Assembly: GCA_021798415.1 (NCBI GenBank)
Contig: JAJZGO010000035.1
Span: 1-14,104, forward strand
Source: Thermoplasmata archaeon
Lineage (GTDB): Archaea > Thermoplasmatota > Thermoplasmata > Lutacidiplasmatales > UBA184
DNA: 14,104 bases
Direction: 5' to 3'
In this document: positions 6,244 to 12,961 of the stretch, in pieces
Numbering within the stretch: the stretch's first letter is position 1
How the letters are laid out: each line of letters starts with the position of its first letter
Made by a program: the position numbers and the translations under genes
Notes under the pieces: generated by a model
Database searches by the model: none
What the model saw: only the letters and a program-made list of their open reading frames with translations
What the model was told of the DNA's origin: nothing

Positions 6244-7026
6244 ATGCGGGACCCCGCCGGGCCGCCCGCGGGGGTGCACACGACGACGGCGGGAGTTCCG
6301 GGCCCTCCGGAATCGCTCGAGAGCCTCTTCGCCCGCCACGCGCCCCGCGACGGGGTCGGCCAACTATCACCGGACGCCCTCGAGCTCCTTCGGACGACCG
6401 GCTCGACCGAGGTAACGGTCACGGTGGTCGTCGGCGACCTGCGGCTCTCGGGGTTCGTCCTCAAGGAAGCGATCCACCCCGCCTTGTTCGCCCGGTTCAT
6501 CATCGGGTTCACGGAGGCGGTTCGCGGACTCACGCACGCGAACGACGGCTGGTTCGACAAGTTCACCGGGGACGGCTTCATCTCGTTCTGGATCCATCAG
6601 GCCGCGTACGGACGGGAGGTCGCCCGGATACCGGGATTCTGCCAGGCGGTACTGCCAGCGTCCGAAACGCTGGTCGCGAACCTTCGGGCCAACTCGAGGA
6701 ACTTCCCCCTCGGAGTGGGACTCTCGCTCGGAGCGGACTCGGGGCCGTGCGAGCTCGCGAGGGTCGGAGAGGCGCTGACGCTCATCGGGGGCCCGATCGT
6801 CGGCGCGACCCGCATGGTGGCCGGCGCGTCGGCGAACCGACTGGTGGCGAACGTGCTCCTCGGTCAAGCCCTCGAACGGGACCGCACGGCCCTCGAGGAA
6901 CGCGGGATCCGGATCCGGCGGACGAACGTTCGCACGAAGGAGTATCCGGCCGGTCAGGAAGCGTTCGAGCTCGCCTTCCCGGTTCGACCCCGGGACGCCG
7001 CGAGCTCGCCTCGTCCCTTCCGCTAG
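6244..7026 (+). CDS. Class III nucleotidyl cyclase-like protein
   Basis: A 260-residue soluble protein with one domain resembling class III adenylate/guanylate cyclases, the enzymes that make cAMP or cGMP. Strand 1 with the first metal Asp is VTVTVVVGDLRLSGF (57-71, Asp65). The central hairpin WFDKFTGDGFISFW (103-116) has the second metal Asp110 and a Lys106 in the purine-reading position. PLGVGLSLGADSGPC (155-169) matches the strand before the dimer arm. LTLIGGPIVGATRM (178-191) matches the YxxxGxxVNxAxRM segment: Thr179 fits the bacterial class IIIb type and Arg190 is kept, but the transition-state Asn is replaced by Val186. The protein may therefore be weakly active, use another mechanism, or only bind nucleotide. 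The first 50 residues are Pro/Gly-rich and match nothing. Cyclases of this class are uncommon in archaea. Start ATG 6244 follows GGGAG. Confidence 0.65.
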   Translation: MRDPAGPPAGVHTTTAGVPGPPESLESLFARHAPRDGVGQLSPDALELLRTTGSTEVTVTVVVGDLRLSGFVLKEAIHPALFARFIIGFTEAVRGLTHANDGWFDKFTGDGFISFWIHQAAYGREVARIPGFCQAVLPASETLVANLRANSRNFPLGVGLSLGADSGPCELARVGEALTLIGGPIVGATRMVAGASANRLVANVLLGQALERDRTALEERGIRIRRTNVRTKEYPAGQEAFELAFPVRPRDAASSPRPFR

Positions 7027-7230
7027 CGGCTCGGGCCCTCTACGGCGGGAACCCCAACCCTTGAGCCCTCGTGCGACGCTCCCGCGGATGCGAACGGTAA
7101 CAGTATAGAAAGTTATTACACATCGTGGAGGTATAACGCCCATTATCGCTGGCTCCGGGTGGGCCGGAAGGCCGTGCGGGCACGCGACCAAGGTTGCTTC
7201 AAGTAGTAAGGTCGCTTACCCTCACTCCGT
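7027..7230. other. Intergenic region with AT-rich island
   Basis: No protein gene is supported here. Positions about 7095-7150 are far more AT-rich than the surroundings and hold three TATA-like stretches: AGTATAGA (7102-7109), GTTATTAC (7112-7119) and GTATAACG (7131-7138). Downstream are a GGCC-GGAA-GGCC tetraloop hairpin (7162-7173) and a GTAAG/CTTAC stem with a GTCG loop (7206-7219), just before the lysine-rich mini-ORF. Two near-identical 10-mers, AAGGTTGCTT (7190-7199) and AAGGTCGCTT (7208-7217), lie 18 bp apart. The region probably holds a promoter, and possibly a structured leader or small RNA; it does not match tRNA or SRP RNA. Confidence 0.4.
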
Positions 7231-7275
7231 ATGCCCAAGAAGGGTGCCAAGAAGAAGGCGAAGAAGAAGCGCTAA
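7231..7275 (+). CDS. Lysine-rich 14-residue mini-ORF
   Basis: The frame ATG to TAA reads MPKKGAKKKAKKKR: eight Lys (all AAG) and one Arg in 14 residues. An in-frame stop lies just upstream, so it cannot be longer. There is no Shine-Dalgarno sequence; an imperfect AT-rich AGTAGTAA about 25 bp upstream might permit a leaderless mRNA. Lys-rich runs are notable here because neighbouring proteins prefer Arg. The composition resembles detached tails of histone-like or ribosomal proteins and suggests nucleic-acid binding if it is made. It is followed 8 nt later by a perfect hairpin. A chance AAG-rich run cannot be excluded. Confidence 0.3.
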   Translation: MPKKGAKKKAKKKR

Positions 7276-7283
7276 ACCTCTTT

Positions 7284-7299
7284 CCGACGGGGCCGTCGG
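7284..7299 (+). terminator. Hairpin directly after the mini-ORF
   Basis: CCGACGG (7284-7290) and CCGTCGG (7293-7299) form a perfect 7-bp inverted repeat with a 2-nt centre, 8 nt after the mini-ORF stop. A preceding pyrimidine run (CCTCTTT) is present, but there is no T-run after it. Archaeal termination depends mainly on T-rich tracts, so the terminator role is uncertain; it may also stabilise the 3' end. Confidence 0.3.
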
Positions 7300-7343
7300 A
7301 TTCGCGGAGGGCGCGACCCGCGTGTCGGGATCGCGTGGACGCT

Positions 7344-7365
7344 GCGGGGAGAGTTCTCTCCGCGC
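7344..7365. repeat. 10-bp inverted repeat with one mismatch
   Basis: The arms 7344-7353 (GCGGGGAGAG) and 7356-7365 (CTCTCCGCGC) pair with a single G-G mismatch around a TT centre. CCTTTC follows at 7372-7377 on the plus strand. It is the second of three hairpins between the mini-ORF and the helicase 3' end. Confidence 0.35.
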
Positions 7366-7392
7366 TATCGTCCTTTCTGCACCGGCGGCTCA

Positions 7393-7412
7393 GGGCCGGC
7401 CTCGGCCGGCCC
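7393..7412 (-). terminator. Perfect 9-bp hairpin beyond the helicase stop
   Basis: GGGCCGGCC (7393-7401) and GGCCGGCCC (7404-7412) are exact reverse complements around a 2-nt centre, about 28 bp beyond the helicase stop codon. As RNA this would be a very stable stem and may mark or protect the 3' end of the helicase mRNA. No T-run follows, so this is only a possible terminator. Confidence 0.35.
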
Positions 7413-7439
7413 ACCCCGCCTCCCTAACGGTCGCTCGGC

Positions 7440-8798
7440 TCACCAGCGACGGTCCCGACGTCGGGAGCCCTCGGCCGGCGCCGAGCCTCGGCCCTCTCCG
7501 TATCGCGACCTTCGGGACGGCGGGCGCGACCTCCCGCGGTCCTCGCGCGGTCGGTAGCGACCCCCACCACCGCCGCGGTCCGAGCCCCGCGGCCGGGAGG
7601 GCCCTCCCTCGAGGCGCGGCGGGGCGGGCGCGCCGTAATCGAAATCCGGGATCTTCGCCCGGGGGATCTCGAAGCCGAGCAGTCGCTCGATCCGGTCCAG
7701 GTCTGCGCCCTCGTCGGGGCTCACCAGCGTGAAGGCGTCGCCGCGCCGCTGCGCGCGGGCCGTCCGCCCGACCCGGTGGACGTACACCTCCGGCTCGTGC
7801 GGGACGTCGAAATTGACCACGTGACTGACCCCCTCCACGTCGATCCCGCGGGCGGCGATGTCGGTCGCCACGAGGACCCGGTGCTGGCCCCCCCGGAACC
7901 CTTCGAGGGCCCGGATACGCTGGCTCTGGCTGCGGTTGCCGTGGATCACGCCGGCGGAGATCCCCCACTGCGAGAGCTGCCGGGCGACGCGGTCGGCGCG
8001 GTGCTTCGTCCGGGCGAAGACGAGGACGCTCGACATCGTCTCGTCCTGCAGGAGGTCGCGCAGGAGCAGGGGCTTGAGGTGCGCAGAGACGGGGAGCGCG
8101 AGGTGCGAAACGCCGACCGCCGCGACGGTCGTCGGGTCGACGTGGACCATGCGGGGGTCGCGGAGGAACTCCCGCGAGAGCGCCACGATCTCCGGGGGCA
8201 TCGTGGCGGAGAAGAGCATCGTCTGGCGATCGCGGGGAACGGCGGAAAGGATCTTGCGCACGTCGGGGAGGAACCCCATGTCCAGCATCCGGTCCGCCTC
8301 GTCGAGAACGAGGATTCTCACGGAGCTCAGGTCGACGTGGCCCTGCCGCATATGGTCGAGGAACCGCCCGGGGGTCGCCACGATGATCTCCGCGCCCCCG
8401 CGGAGCGCCCGCGTCTGAGGCTCCATGCCGACTCCGCCGTAGACCGCCGCCCCGCGTCGGGGCGTGTAGTGGCCGAGCTTGTGGAGGAACCCCTCGGCCT
8501 GCAGCGCGAGCTCGCGAGTGGGCGTCAGGACCAGGGCGTAGATGCGGCCCGGCGGCAGGTCGAGGGTCCGCTCGAGGATCGGGAGGAGGAACGCCGCCGT
8601 CTTGCCCGTACCGGTCTGGGCGGTCGCGACCACGTCCCGACCGAGCACCGCTTCGGGGATCGCCCGGCTCTGGATCGGGGTCGCGGCGTGGTAGCCCATC
8701 TCCTTGATCCCTCGCCGGAGGCTGGGGTGGAGCGGAAGCTCTTCGAATCGGATGTGGGTCGACGGCGACGGACGTGCCGGACGCTCGGTTTCGGCCAT
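7440..8798 (-). CDS. DEAD-box ATP-dependent RNA helicase, RhlE/DeaD type
   Basis: A 452-residue cytoplasmic RNA helicase that unwinds short RNA duplexes with ATP. All family motifs are intact: Q motif IRFEELPLHPSLRRGI then ATPIQ (16-43), I AQTGTGKT (60-67), Ia PTRELALQ (93-100), Ib TPGR (142-145), II DEAD (166-169), III SAT (197-199), IV SVLVFARTK (257-265), V ATDIAARGID (311-320) and VI HRVGRTAR (341-348). The core ends near 385. The last 60 residues form a disordered Arg/Gly/Ser/Pro tail (RGSDRGGGGGRYRPRED and similar), typical of auxiliary RNA binding. Likely roles are RNA remodelling, ribosome assembly or decay. The frame extends 60 residues further upstream, but ATG 8798 is preferred: the extension is low-complexity and TCTTAACC (8826-8833) lies about 30 bp before 8798, giving a leaderless mRNA. 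Confidence 0.93.
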   Translation of the reverse strand: MAETERPARPSPSTHIRFEELPLHPSLRRGIKEMGYHAATPIQSRAIPEAVLGRDVVATAQTGTGKTAAFLLPILERTLDLPPGRIYALVLTPTRELALQAEGFLHKLGHYTPRRGAAVYGGVGMEPQTRALRGGAEIIVATPGRFLDHMRQGHVDLSSVRILVLDEADRMLDMGFLPDVRKILSAVPRDRQTMLFSATMPPEIVALSREFLRDPRMVHVDPTTVAAVGVSHLALPVSAHLKPLLLRDLLQDETMSSVLVFARTKHRADRVARQLSQWGISAGVIHGNRSQSQRIRALEGFRGGQHRVLVATDIAARGIDVEGVSHVVNFDVPHEPEVYVHRVGRTARAQRRGDAFTLVSPDEGADLDRIERLLGFEIPRAKIPDFDYGAPAPPRLEGGPSRPRGSDRGGGGGRYRPREDRGRSRPPSRRSRYGEGRGSAPAEGSRRRDRRW

Positions 8799-8825
8799 TG
8801 GGTCGGATGTCGGACTCCGTGCGAG

Positions 8826-8833
8826 GTTAAGAG
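8826..8833 (-). promoter_or_regulatory. TATA-like box of the helicase gene
   Basis: On the minus strand this reads TCTTAACC, centred about 31 bp before ATG 8798. There is no Shine-Dalgarno sequence in between. The position supports the short start and a leaderless transcript. Confidence 0.55.
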
Positions 8834-8974
8834 CCGGCGGGAGGACCCTCGAGGAGCGGCGAGCCGCCGCGGCGAGCCGTGCAGGGCCGGAGCCGAGACG
8901 GTCGGCGCGGACGGTCGGGTCCGTCGGGCGAGGTCGTCCCGAGCCCGGTCCTCCGCGGGTCGCGGTGGCCCCGG

Positions 8975-10315
8975 TCACACCGGACGAGACGCGGGCTTTG
9001 CCGTGTCGTGCCGCTCGGGGGGTCCGACGTAGAGCTGGCGCGGGCGCGCGATCTTCTGTTCCTCGTCAAGGATCATCTCTTGCCACTGGGCGAGCCAGCC
9101 GCTCATCCGCGGGATCGCGAACAGGACCGGGAACATGTCGGTCGGGAAGCCCATCGCCTGGTAGGTGATGCCCGAGTAGAAATCGACGTTCGGGTAGAGG
9201 TGGCGTTTGATGAAGTAGTCGTCGGAGAGCGCGACCTTCTCGAGCTCGAGCGCGATGTCGATGAGCGGGTTGCGTCCCATTTCGGAGAAGACCGACTCGG
9301 CGACCTTCTGGACGATCCGCGCGCGCGGGTCGTAGCTCTTGTAGACCCGGTGGCCGAACCCCATCAGCCGGCGTTTGCCGGCTTTGACCTGACGGATCAG
9401 CTTCGGGACGTTCTCCTTCGACCCGATCTCCTGGAGCATCCGGACGACCTGCTCGTTCGCCCCTCCGTGGAGCGGTCCGTAGAGCGCGGCGGCGGCGGCG
9501 GAGGCACAGACGTACGGGTCGGCGTAGGAGCTCCCGACCGTCCGCATCGCGCTCGTGCTGCAGTTCTGCTCGTGGTCCGCGTGCAGTACGAAGAGGGTGT
9601 CGAGCGCCTTCGCGAGCACCGGGCTCGGGTCGTACCCCGTCGTCCACGACGGCCGGTACATCATCGACAAAAAGTTCGCCGCGTAGCCGAGGTCGTTGCT
9701 CGGGTAGATGTACGCCATACCGATCGAGTGCCGGTAGGCGAACGCGGCGATCGTGGGGATCTTGGCGACGAGACGGTGGATCTGCCGTTCGCGGAGGACG
9801 GAGTCCTGGATCTGCTTCGCCTCGGGGTAGAACGTCGACAGGGCCGCGAGCGTGCTGACCATCATCCCCATCGGGTGGGCGTCGTGATGGAACCCGTCCA
9901 TGAACTTCTTGACGTTCTCGTGGACCATCGTGTGGTGCGTGATGTGGTGCAGCCAGTCGTCGAGCTCGGTCCGCGTGGGAAAGTCGCCGTGGATCAGGAG
10001 GTACGACACCTCGAGGTACGTCCGGCGCCCGGCGATCTCCTCGATCGGATACCCCCGGTAGCGCAGGATCCCCGCGTCGCCGTCGATGAACGTGATCGCG
10101 CTGCGGCACGATGCGGTGTTCTGGAACGCCGGGTCGTAGCTCAGAAGGCCGAAGTCGTCCGGCGAGGTCCGGATCTGGCGCAGGCCCGTGGCTCGCACCG
10201 CCCCGTCCTCGATCGCGAGGATGTACTCCCGCTGGGTCCGCTGATCGGTCACGGTGAGGGAACGTTTCGGGTCGGGGGACGGGACCGTGGCATCGGCCGG
10301 CGCTCGAACGGGCAT
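8975..10315 (-). CDS. gltA: Citrate synthase
   Basis: A 446-residue citrate synthase that condenses acetyl-CoA with oxaloacetate to start the citric acid cycle. The catalytic triad is in place: His245 region in LHADHEQN (244-251), His283 in GPLHGGANE (280-288) and Asp378 in PNVDFYSG (375-382). The oxaloacetate/CoA-binding GFGHRVYKSYDPRA (319-332) is also intact. Other family blocks are DGDAGILRYRGYPIEEIA (78-95) and YRHSIGMAYIYP (194-205). The length is that of the longer citrate synthase form (E. coli-like) and exceeds that of the roughly 375-residue archaeal enzymes, with an N-terminal extension of about 50 residues. Activity on propionyl-CoA (methylcitrate synthase) cannot be excluded. ATG 10315 is supported by CCTATACCC about 25 bp upstream. 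The gene stands alone; no other TCA-cycle gene adjoins it. Confidence 0.95.
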   Translation of the reverse strand: MPVRAPADATVPSPDPKRSLTVTDQRTQREYILAIEDGAVRATGLRQIRTSPDDFGLLSYDPAFQNTASCRSAITFIDGDAGILRYRGYPIEEIAGRRTYLEVSYLLIHGDFPTRTELDDWLHHITHHTMVHENVKKFMDGFHHDAHPMGMMVSTLAALSTFYPEAKQIQDSVLRERQIHRLVAKIPTIAAFAYRHSIGMAYIYPSNDLGYAANFLSMMYRPSWTTGYDPSPVLAKALDTLFVLHADHEQNCSTSAMRTVGSSYADPYVCASAAAAALYGPLHGGANEQVVRMLQEIGSKENVPKLIRQVKAGKRRLMGFGHRVYKSYDPRARIVQKVAESVFSEMGRNPLIDIALELEKVALSDDYFIKRHLYPNVDFYSGITYQAMGFPTDMFPVLFAIPRMSGWLAQWQEMILDEEQKIARPRQLYVGPPERHDTAKPASRPV

Positions 10316-10335
10316 GGGGACCCGTAGGGGCCGCC

Positions 10336-10344
10336 GGGTATAGG
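10336..10344 (-). promoter_or_regulatory. TATA-like box of the citrate synthase gene
   Basis: On the minus strand this reads CCTATACCC, centred about 25 bp before ATG 10315, the classical distance to an archaeal transcription start. The mRNA is therefore predicted to begin at or next to the start codon. Confidence 0.65.
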
Positions 10345-10435
10345 CGCTTTGTCCGAGGGGGTGCTTCCCGGCACCGCCCCCTTGGGAGGCGCCAAGAACC
10401 GGGGGACCGGAGCGACGGTGCGAACGTCCCCCGCG

Positions 10436-11401
10436 TCAGTTCGTCCCGTCCGCCCGGGCGAGGACCCGCAACGCGCGGAGCGTGATCATCTTGCTCGGGC
10501 GGCCGACCTCCTCGAGGGCGAGCGGGGTCGGACGGGCCGCGGGGTGGTCCCGGTGGAAGCGTGCGATCGGTCCCACGACGTCGGGGTGGAGGGCGTCGAG
10601 GTTCCAGCGGCCGTCCGGACGGCGCTTCCGCCGGAGCTGGTCCATCGCGAACCCGAGCCGTCGGTCGTCGGAGTGCCCGAGGCTCGTCAGGAGGTCGAGC
10701 CCCACGAGGAGGTCGTAGTAGTAGTGGATCGGGTAGTGGAACCGAAACCATGGGGCGTAGCGGGCTCCCTGGCGATGAAGCTCCCGCTCCAGGAAGAACT
10801 CCGCCGCCGCGTCGGCGCATCGGCGCATGGCGGCCGTCCACTTCGAGCGAGGGACCGCGGCGAACGCTGCGAGGCCTTCCCAGGAATCGAGCTGGCGACC
10901 GCCACCCCAGCACGACCAGCCGCCGCGCGGGTGCGCGGTCTCGACCAGCCACTCGAGGCTGCGACGAATGCGAGGGTCGTCGGCGTAGCCCATCCGGGCG
11001 AGCGCCGCGGTCATGTTGCCGACGACGCAGTGGTGACCGGTCCCCTTGGAGTTCCCCCCGACGCCTCCGCCTCGCAGGGCAAACCGGGTCATCCAGAGTT
11101 CGCACGACCGGCGGATCGCCGGCGTCGCCCGCGTGACGCCGAGGTCGGCGAGCACGAGGAGATTCCAGTGGGTGGAGATGTACTTCGGAGTGTACAGGCT
11201 CTTCTCCGAGTGCCACCACCCGTCCGGCGCCCGCCGGGCGAGCAGGTCCGCCGCCCAACCCTCGAGCGGGATCGCGCGCTTCGCCTCGCGGACGTCCGGG
11301 TCGGATTCGGGCCGTCCGAGAACGTCGCGAAGGGTCAGGTAGCGAACCGACGGCTGGTCCGCCTCGAGCAACCAGTCGACCACGGTCCGAGCGGTGGGCA
11401 C
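10436..11401 (-). CDS. Alpha/alpha-toroid protein, prenyltransferase/squalene-oxidase-like
   Basis: A 321-residue protein built of repeated helical hairpins like those of terpene cyclases and protein prenyltransferases. QW-like repeat remnants are PDGWWHSEKS (59-68), PRGGWSCWGGG (158-168) and PDGRWNLDA (262-270), each preceded by a helix pair such as IRRSLEWLVETA (145-156). No signal peptide or membrane segment is seen. The DXDD acid motif of squalene-hopene cyclases and the DCTA motif of oxidosqualene cyclases are absent, and at 321 residues it is about half the length of a two-domain triterpene cyclase, so it is probably not a classical cyclase. Cys (125, 164, 195) and His (123, 124, 222, 226, 272) residues are scattered, leaving metal binding possible. 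The GTG at 11401 is chosen because CTTAAG (11426-11431) lies 27 bp upstream and the longer frame is low-complexity. Confidence 0.75.
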   Translation of the reverse strand: MPTARTVVDWLLEADQPSVRYLTLRDVLGRPESDPDVREAKRAIPLEGWAADLLARRAPDGWWHSEKSLYTPKYISTHWNLLVLADLGVTRATPAIRRSCELWMTRFALRGGGVGGNSKGTGHHCVVGNMTAALARMGYADDPRIRRSLEWLVETAHPRGGWSCWGGGRQLDSWEGLAAFAAVPRSKWTAAMRRCADAAAEFFLERELHRQGARYAPWFRFHYPIHYYYDLLVGLDLLTSLGHSDDRRLGFAMDQLRRKRRPDGRWNLDALHPDVVGPIARFHRDHPAARPTPLALEEVGRPSKMITLRALRVLARADGTN

Positions 11402-11425
11402 GACCCGACCAGGGGTCGTCGCGGG

Positions 11426-11431
11426 CTTAAG
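11426..11431 (-). promoter_or_regulatory. TATA-like box of the toroid protein gene
   Basis: CTTAAG is centred 27 bp before GTG 11401. There is no Shine-Dalgarno sequence, so a leaderless mRNA starting at a GTG is predicted. Confidence 0.6.
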
Positions 11432-11493
11432 CGCGCGCTCGGGCCCGAGCGGGAGCCACGAGAACCGAGACCCGTCCCGGCCGCCCCGAGACC

Positions 11494-11501
11494 GCATATG
11501 C
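11494..11501 (+). promoter_or_regulatory. TATA-like box of the middle GNAT gene
   Basis: GCATATGC, a palindromic AT-containing 8-mer, would set transcription near 11523-11529. The GTG at 11529 and the ATG at 11544 are both in frame; GAGGG (11531-11535) before the ATG favours 11544. Confidence 0.45.
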
Positions 11502-11543
11502 GCGGCGACCGTACCCCCGGACCATCCGGTGAGGGCGGACGGG

Positions 11544-12041
11544 ATGAAGTGGGGCGCCACGGGACGCATCGTCGATCTCGACGGCGCGGACCGCGAGCGC
11601 GCCCTCCCGACGCTCCGCGAAGGGTTCGTCGGGGTCTATCGATGGCACGCCAAGCGGATGCTGGGGCGGGTGTCGAGCGTGCGCGCCGCCGAGCTGGGCG
11701 GCGAGATCGTGGGGGTCGCCCTGCTGGACCGGCTCACGCCCGAGGTCGGTTACGTGTACTACCTCTCGGTCGGCGAGCGCCACCGGCGCGCGGGGATCGG
11801 CGGCGCCCTCCTGGACGATGCCCTCATGCGGTTCCGGCACGACGGCGCGAAGGTCGTCTACGCGGCGGTCGAGGGGGAGAATCGGGCCTCGCTCGACCTG
11901 TTCCGGTCCCGCGGGTTCCGGGTGGTGGAGCGCGACGAGACGAGCTACCGCGACGGGGGTCTCGGGCCGAAGGGCCTCCGAAGCCGCATGTGGGTCGTCT
12001 CGGGCGAGCAGGTGCTGGGGATCCGCTTCGGCCCGCCCTGA
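11544..12041 (+). CDS. GNAT-family N-acetyltransferase
   Basis: A 165-residue single-domain GNAT acetyltransferase, predicted cytoplasmic. The acetyl-CoA-binding motif A is YYLSVGERHRRAGIGGALLDDAL (72-94), with the R-R-A-G-I-G pyrophosphate loop. The following VVYAAVEGENRASLDLFRSRGFRVVERDE (104-132) contains the Asn and the short helix plus beta-strand of motif B. The N-terminal half (VDLDGADRERALPTLREGF) is the usual helical acceptor-binding part. The acceptor cannot be predicted. An in-frame GTG at 11529 would add five residues; the ATG is favoured by the GAGGG upstream. It is divergent from the toroid protein gene, with about 140 bp between the two starts, and convergent with the DUF981-like gene. 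Confidence 0.85.
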   Translation: MKWGATGRIVDLDGADRERALPTLREGFVGVYRWHAKRMLGRVSSVRAAELGGEIVGVALLDRLTPEVGYVYYLSVGERHRRAGIGGALLDDALMRFRHDGAKVVYAAVEGENRASLDLFRSRGFRVVERDETSYRDGGLGPKGLRSRMWVVSGEQVLGIRFGPP

Positions 12042-12097
12042 CCTCGCTTGGGAGCGCGTTCCGGCCCCGGTCGCGTCCCCGGAGGGCGGTCCTCCAC

Positions 12098-12757
12098 CTA
12101 CGGCGGGTTCTGGAGATGGCCCCACGCCGTCGAGAAGCCGTAGAGGACCGCGGCGATCCCCGCGAGCACGACGACGATGAGGAAGAGCCCCAATAGCGCA
12201 GCCCACACCCGCGGGTACGAGGGCGTGGGCGAGCCGCCCGGCAGAGGGTCGACCCCGGGGACCTTTGGCCCGGTGACGAACCAATCGACGTAGAGAGTCG
12301 CCGGGTAGGACAGGATCGCTACTCCGCCGAAGGCGAGGTACATGAGGAACGTCTCGAGCGGGTCCTTGGTGAGGCCGAGGATGTAGGCCCGCGCGCCGTA
12401 GTAGATCACGCCCGAACCGACCACGACGCCGAGCATGCCGACGAAGTGCGTCGGGAGGCGGAACCACGTCGCCGCCCAGAACGAGAGCAGCAGCAGGCTG
12501 AGCATGAGGAGTGGGTCGAAGAAGAACAGGTTGTAAGCGCCGGGAAGCGGCCAGGTCAGTTCTCCCGATAAGGCGATGATCCCCACGAGGGCGCCGAGGA
12601 TTCCGAGGAGGAATCCCCCTTCGCGCAGGTGGGTCTGCGCGCGATCGGGGTCCTTTCGCCGGGAATGGAGCCAGACGAAGAACGCCGTGTAGAACACGGT
12701 GGCCGCGATCAGCACGAGGAGGTCCAACACCAGGGTCAGGTCGTCGATGAACGCCAT
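12098..12757 (-). CDS. Six-TM DUF981-like membrane protein
   Basis: A 219-residue multi-pass membrane protein with six predicted helices at about 7-30, 46-65, 80-99, 103-122, 133-156 and 184-207, joined by short loops. It resembles DUF981 proteins, found mostly in archaea and of unknown function; I recognise it by topology and by the LREGGFLLGILGALVGIIALSGELTWPLPG (44-73) and YNLFFFDPLLMLSLLLL (75-91) segments. HSRRKDPDRAQTH (31-43) is a basic loop and the loop near 160-182 is Pro/Gly-rich. No catalytic motif is seen. ATG 12757 is preferred to upstream in-frame starts because hydrophobic sequence begins at once and a GAGAGGGG run precedes it by about 10 nt. The promoter is probably the TATA-like box at 12828-12834. 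Confidence 0.68.
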   Translation of the reverse strand: MAFIDDLTLVLDLLVLIAATVFYTAFFVWLHSRRKDPDRAQTHLREGGFLLGILGALVGIIALSGELTWPLPGAYNLFFFDPLLMLSLLLLSFWAATWFRLPTHFVGMLGVVVGSGVIYYGARAYILGLTKDPLETFLMYLAFGGVAILSYPATLYVDWFVTGPKVPGVDPLPGGSPTPSYPRVWAALLGLFLIVVVLAGIAAVLYGFSTAWGHLQNPP

Positions 12758-12822
12758 CTCTTCTGTTCCCCTCTCCGAGCACCGGCTCCGACCTTCCGGT
12801 CGGCCGGTCCACATCCGGCGGA

Positions 12823-12839
12823 GGTGGGTTATATCCACC
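12823..12839 (-). promoter_or_regulatory. TATA-like box framed by an inverted repeat
   Basis: On the minus strand this reads GGTGG, then ATATAAC, then CCACC, so a TATA-like core is flanked by perfect 5-bp complementary arms. It lies about 75 bp before ATG 12757, implying a leader of roughly 45-50 nt. The flanking symmetry suggests a repressor site overlapping the promoter. The core is also AT-rich on the plus strand, so the site could serve the divergent GNAT gene as well. Confidence 0.45.
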
Positions 12840-12961
12840 ACGTCAATCGTCGTTTACTCGAGCACGACGGCGACGTTCGGTCCCGATGCGGCACCCCCGA
12901 CGCCCCGCTCGGGGACCGCCTCCCGAGGATCGGCGGACCGCCCGAGAGCGCCCGATACGAG

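Noticed and set aside
6976..6995. Second T-arm-like sequence, CCCGG-TTCGACC-CCGGG
   Set aside because: It lies in the 3' end of the cyclase-like gene and no matching acceptor 5' strand is found within 80 bp upstream.
7151..7190. CCGGAAGG motif resembling the SRP RNA helix 8 tetraloop region
   Set aside because: The surrounding conserved bases of SRP RNA and the long flanking arms are missing; the similarity is limited to a short GGAA loop with GGCC arms.
7776..9032. Plus-strand open frame of 418 codons opposite the helicase
   Set aside because: It is the complement of a DEAD-box gene with all motifs intact; its translation is Asp/Arg/Val-rich with no domain.
182..10315. Methylcitrate cycle linking the PEP mutase-family enzyme and citrate synthase
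   Set aside because: The genes are 8 kb apart on opposite strands, the lyase cysteine motif is missing, and no methylcitrate dehydratase is present.
9066..11258. Minus-strand open frame of 730 codons across two genes
   Set aside because: It runs out of frame through citrate synthase and the toroid gene and gives Arg/Pro-rich nonsense.
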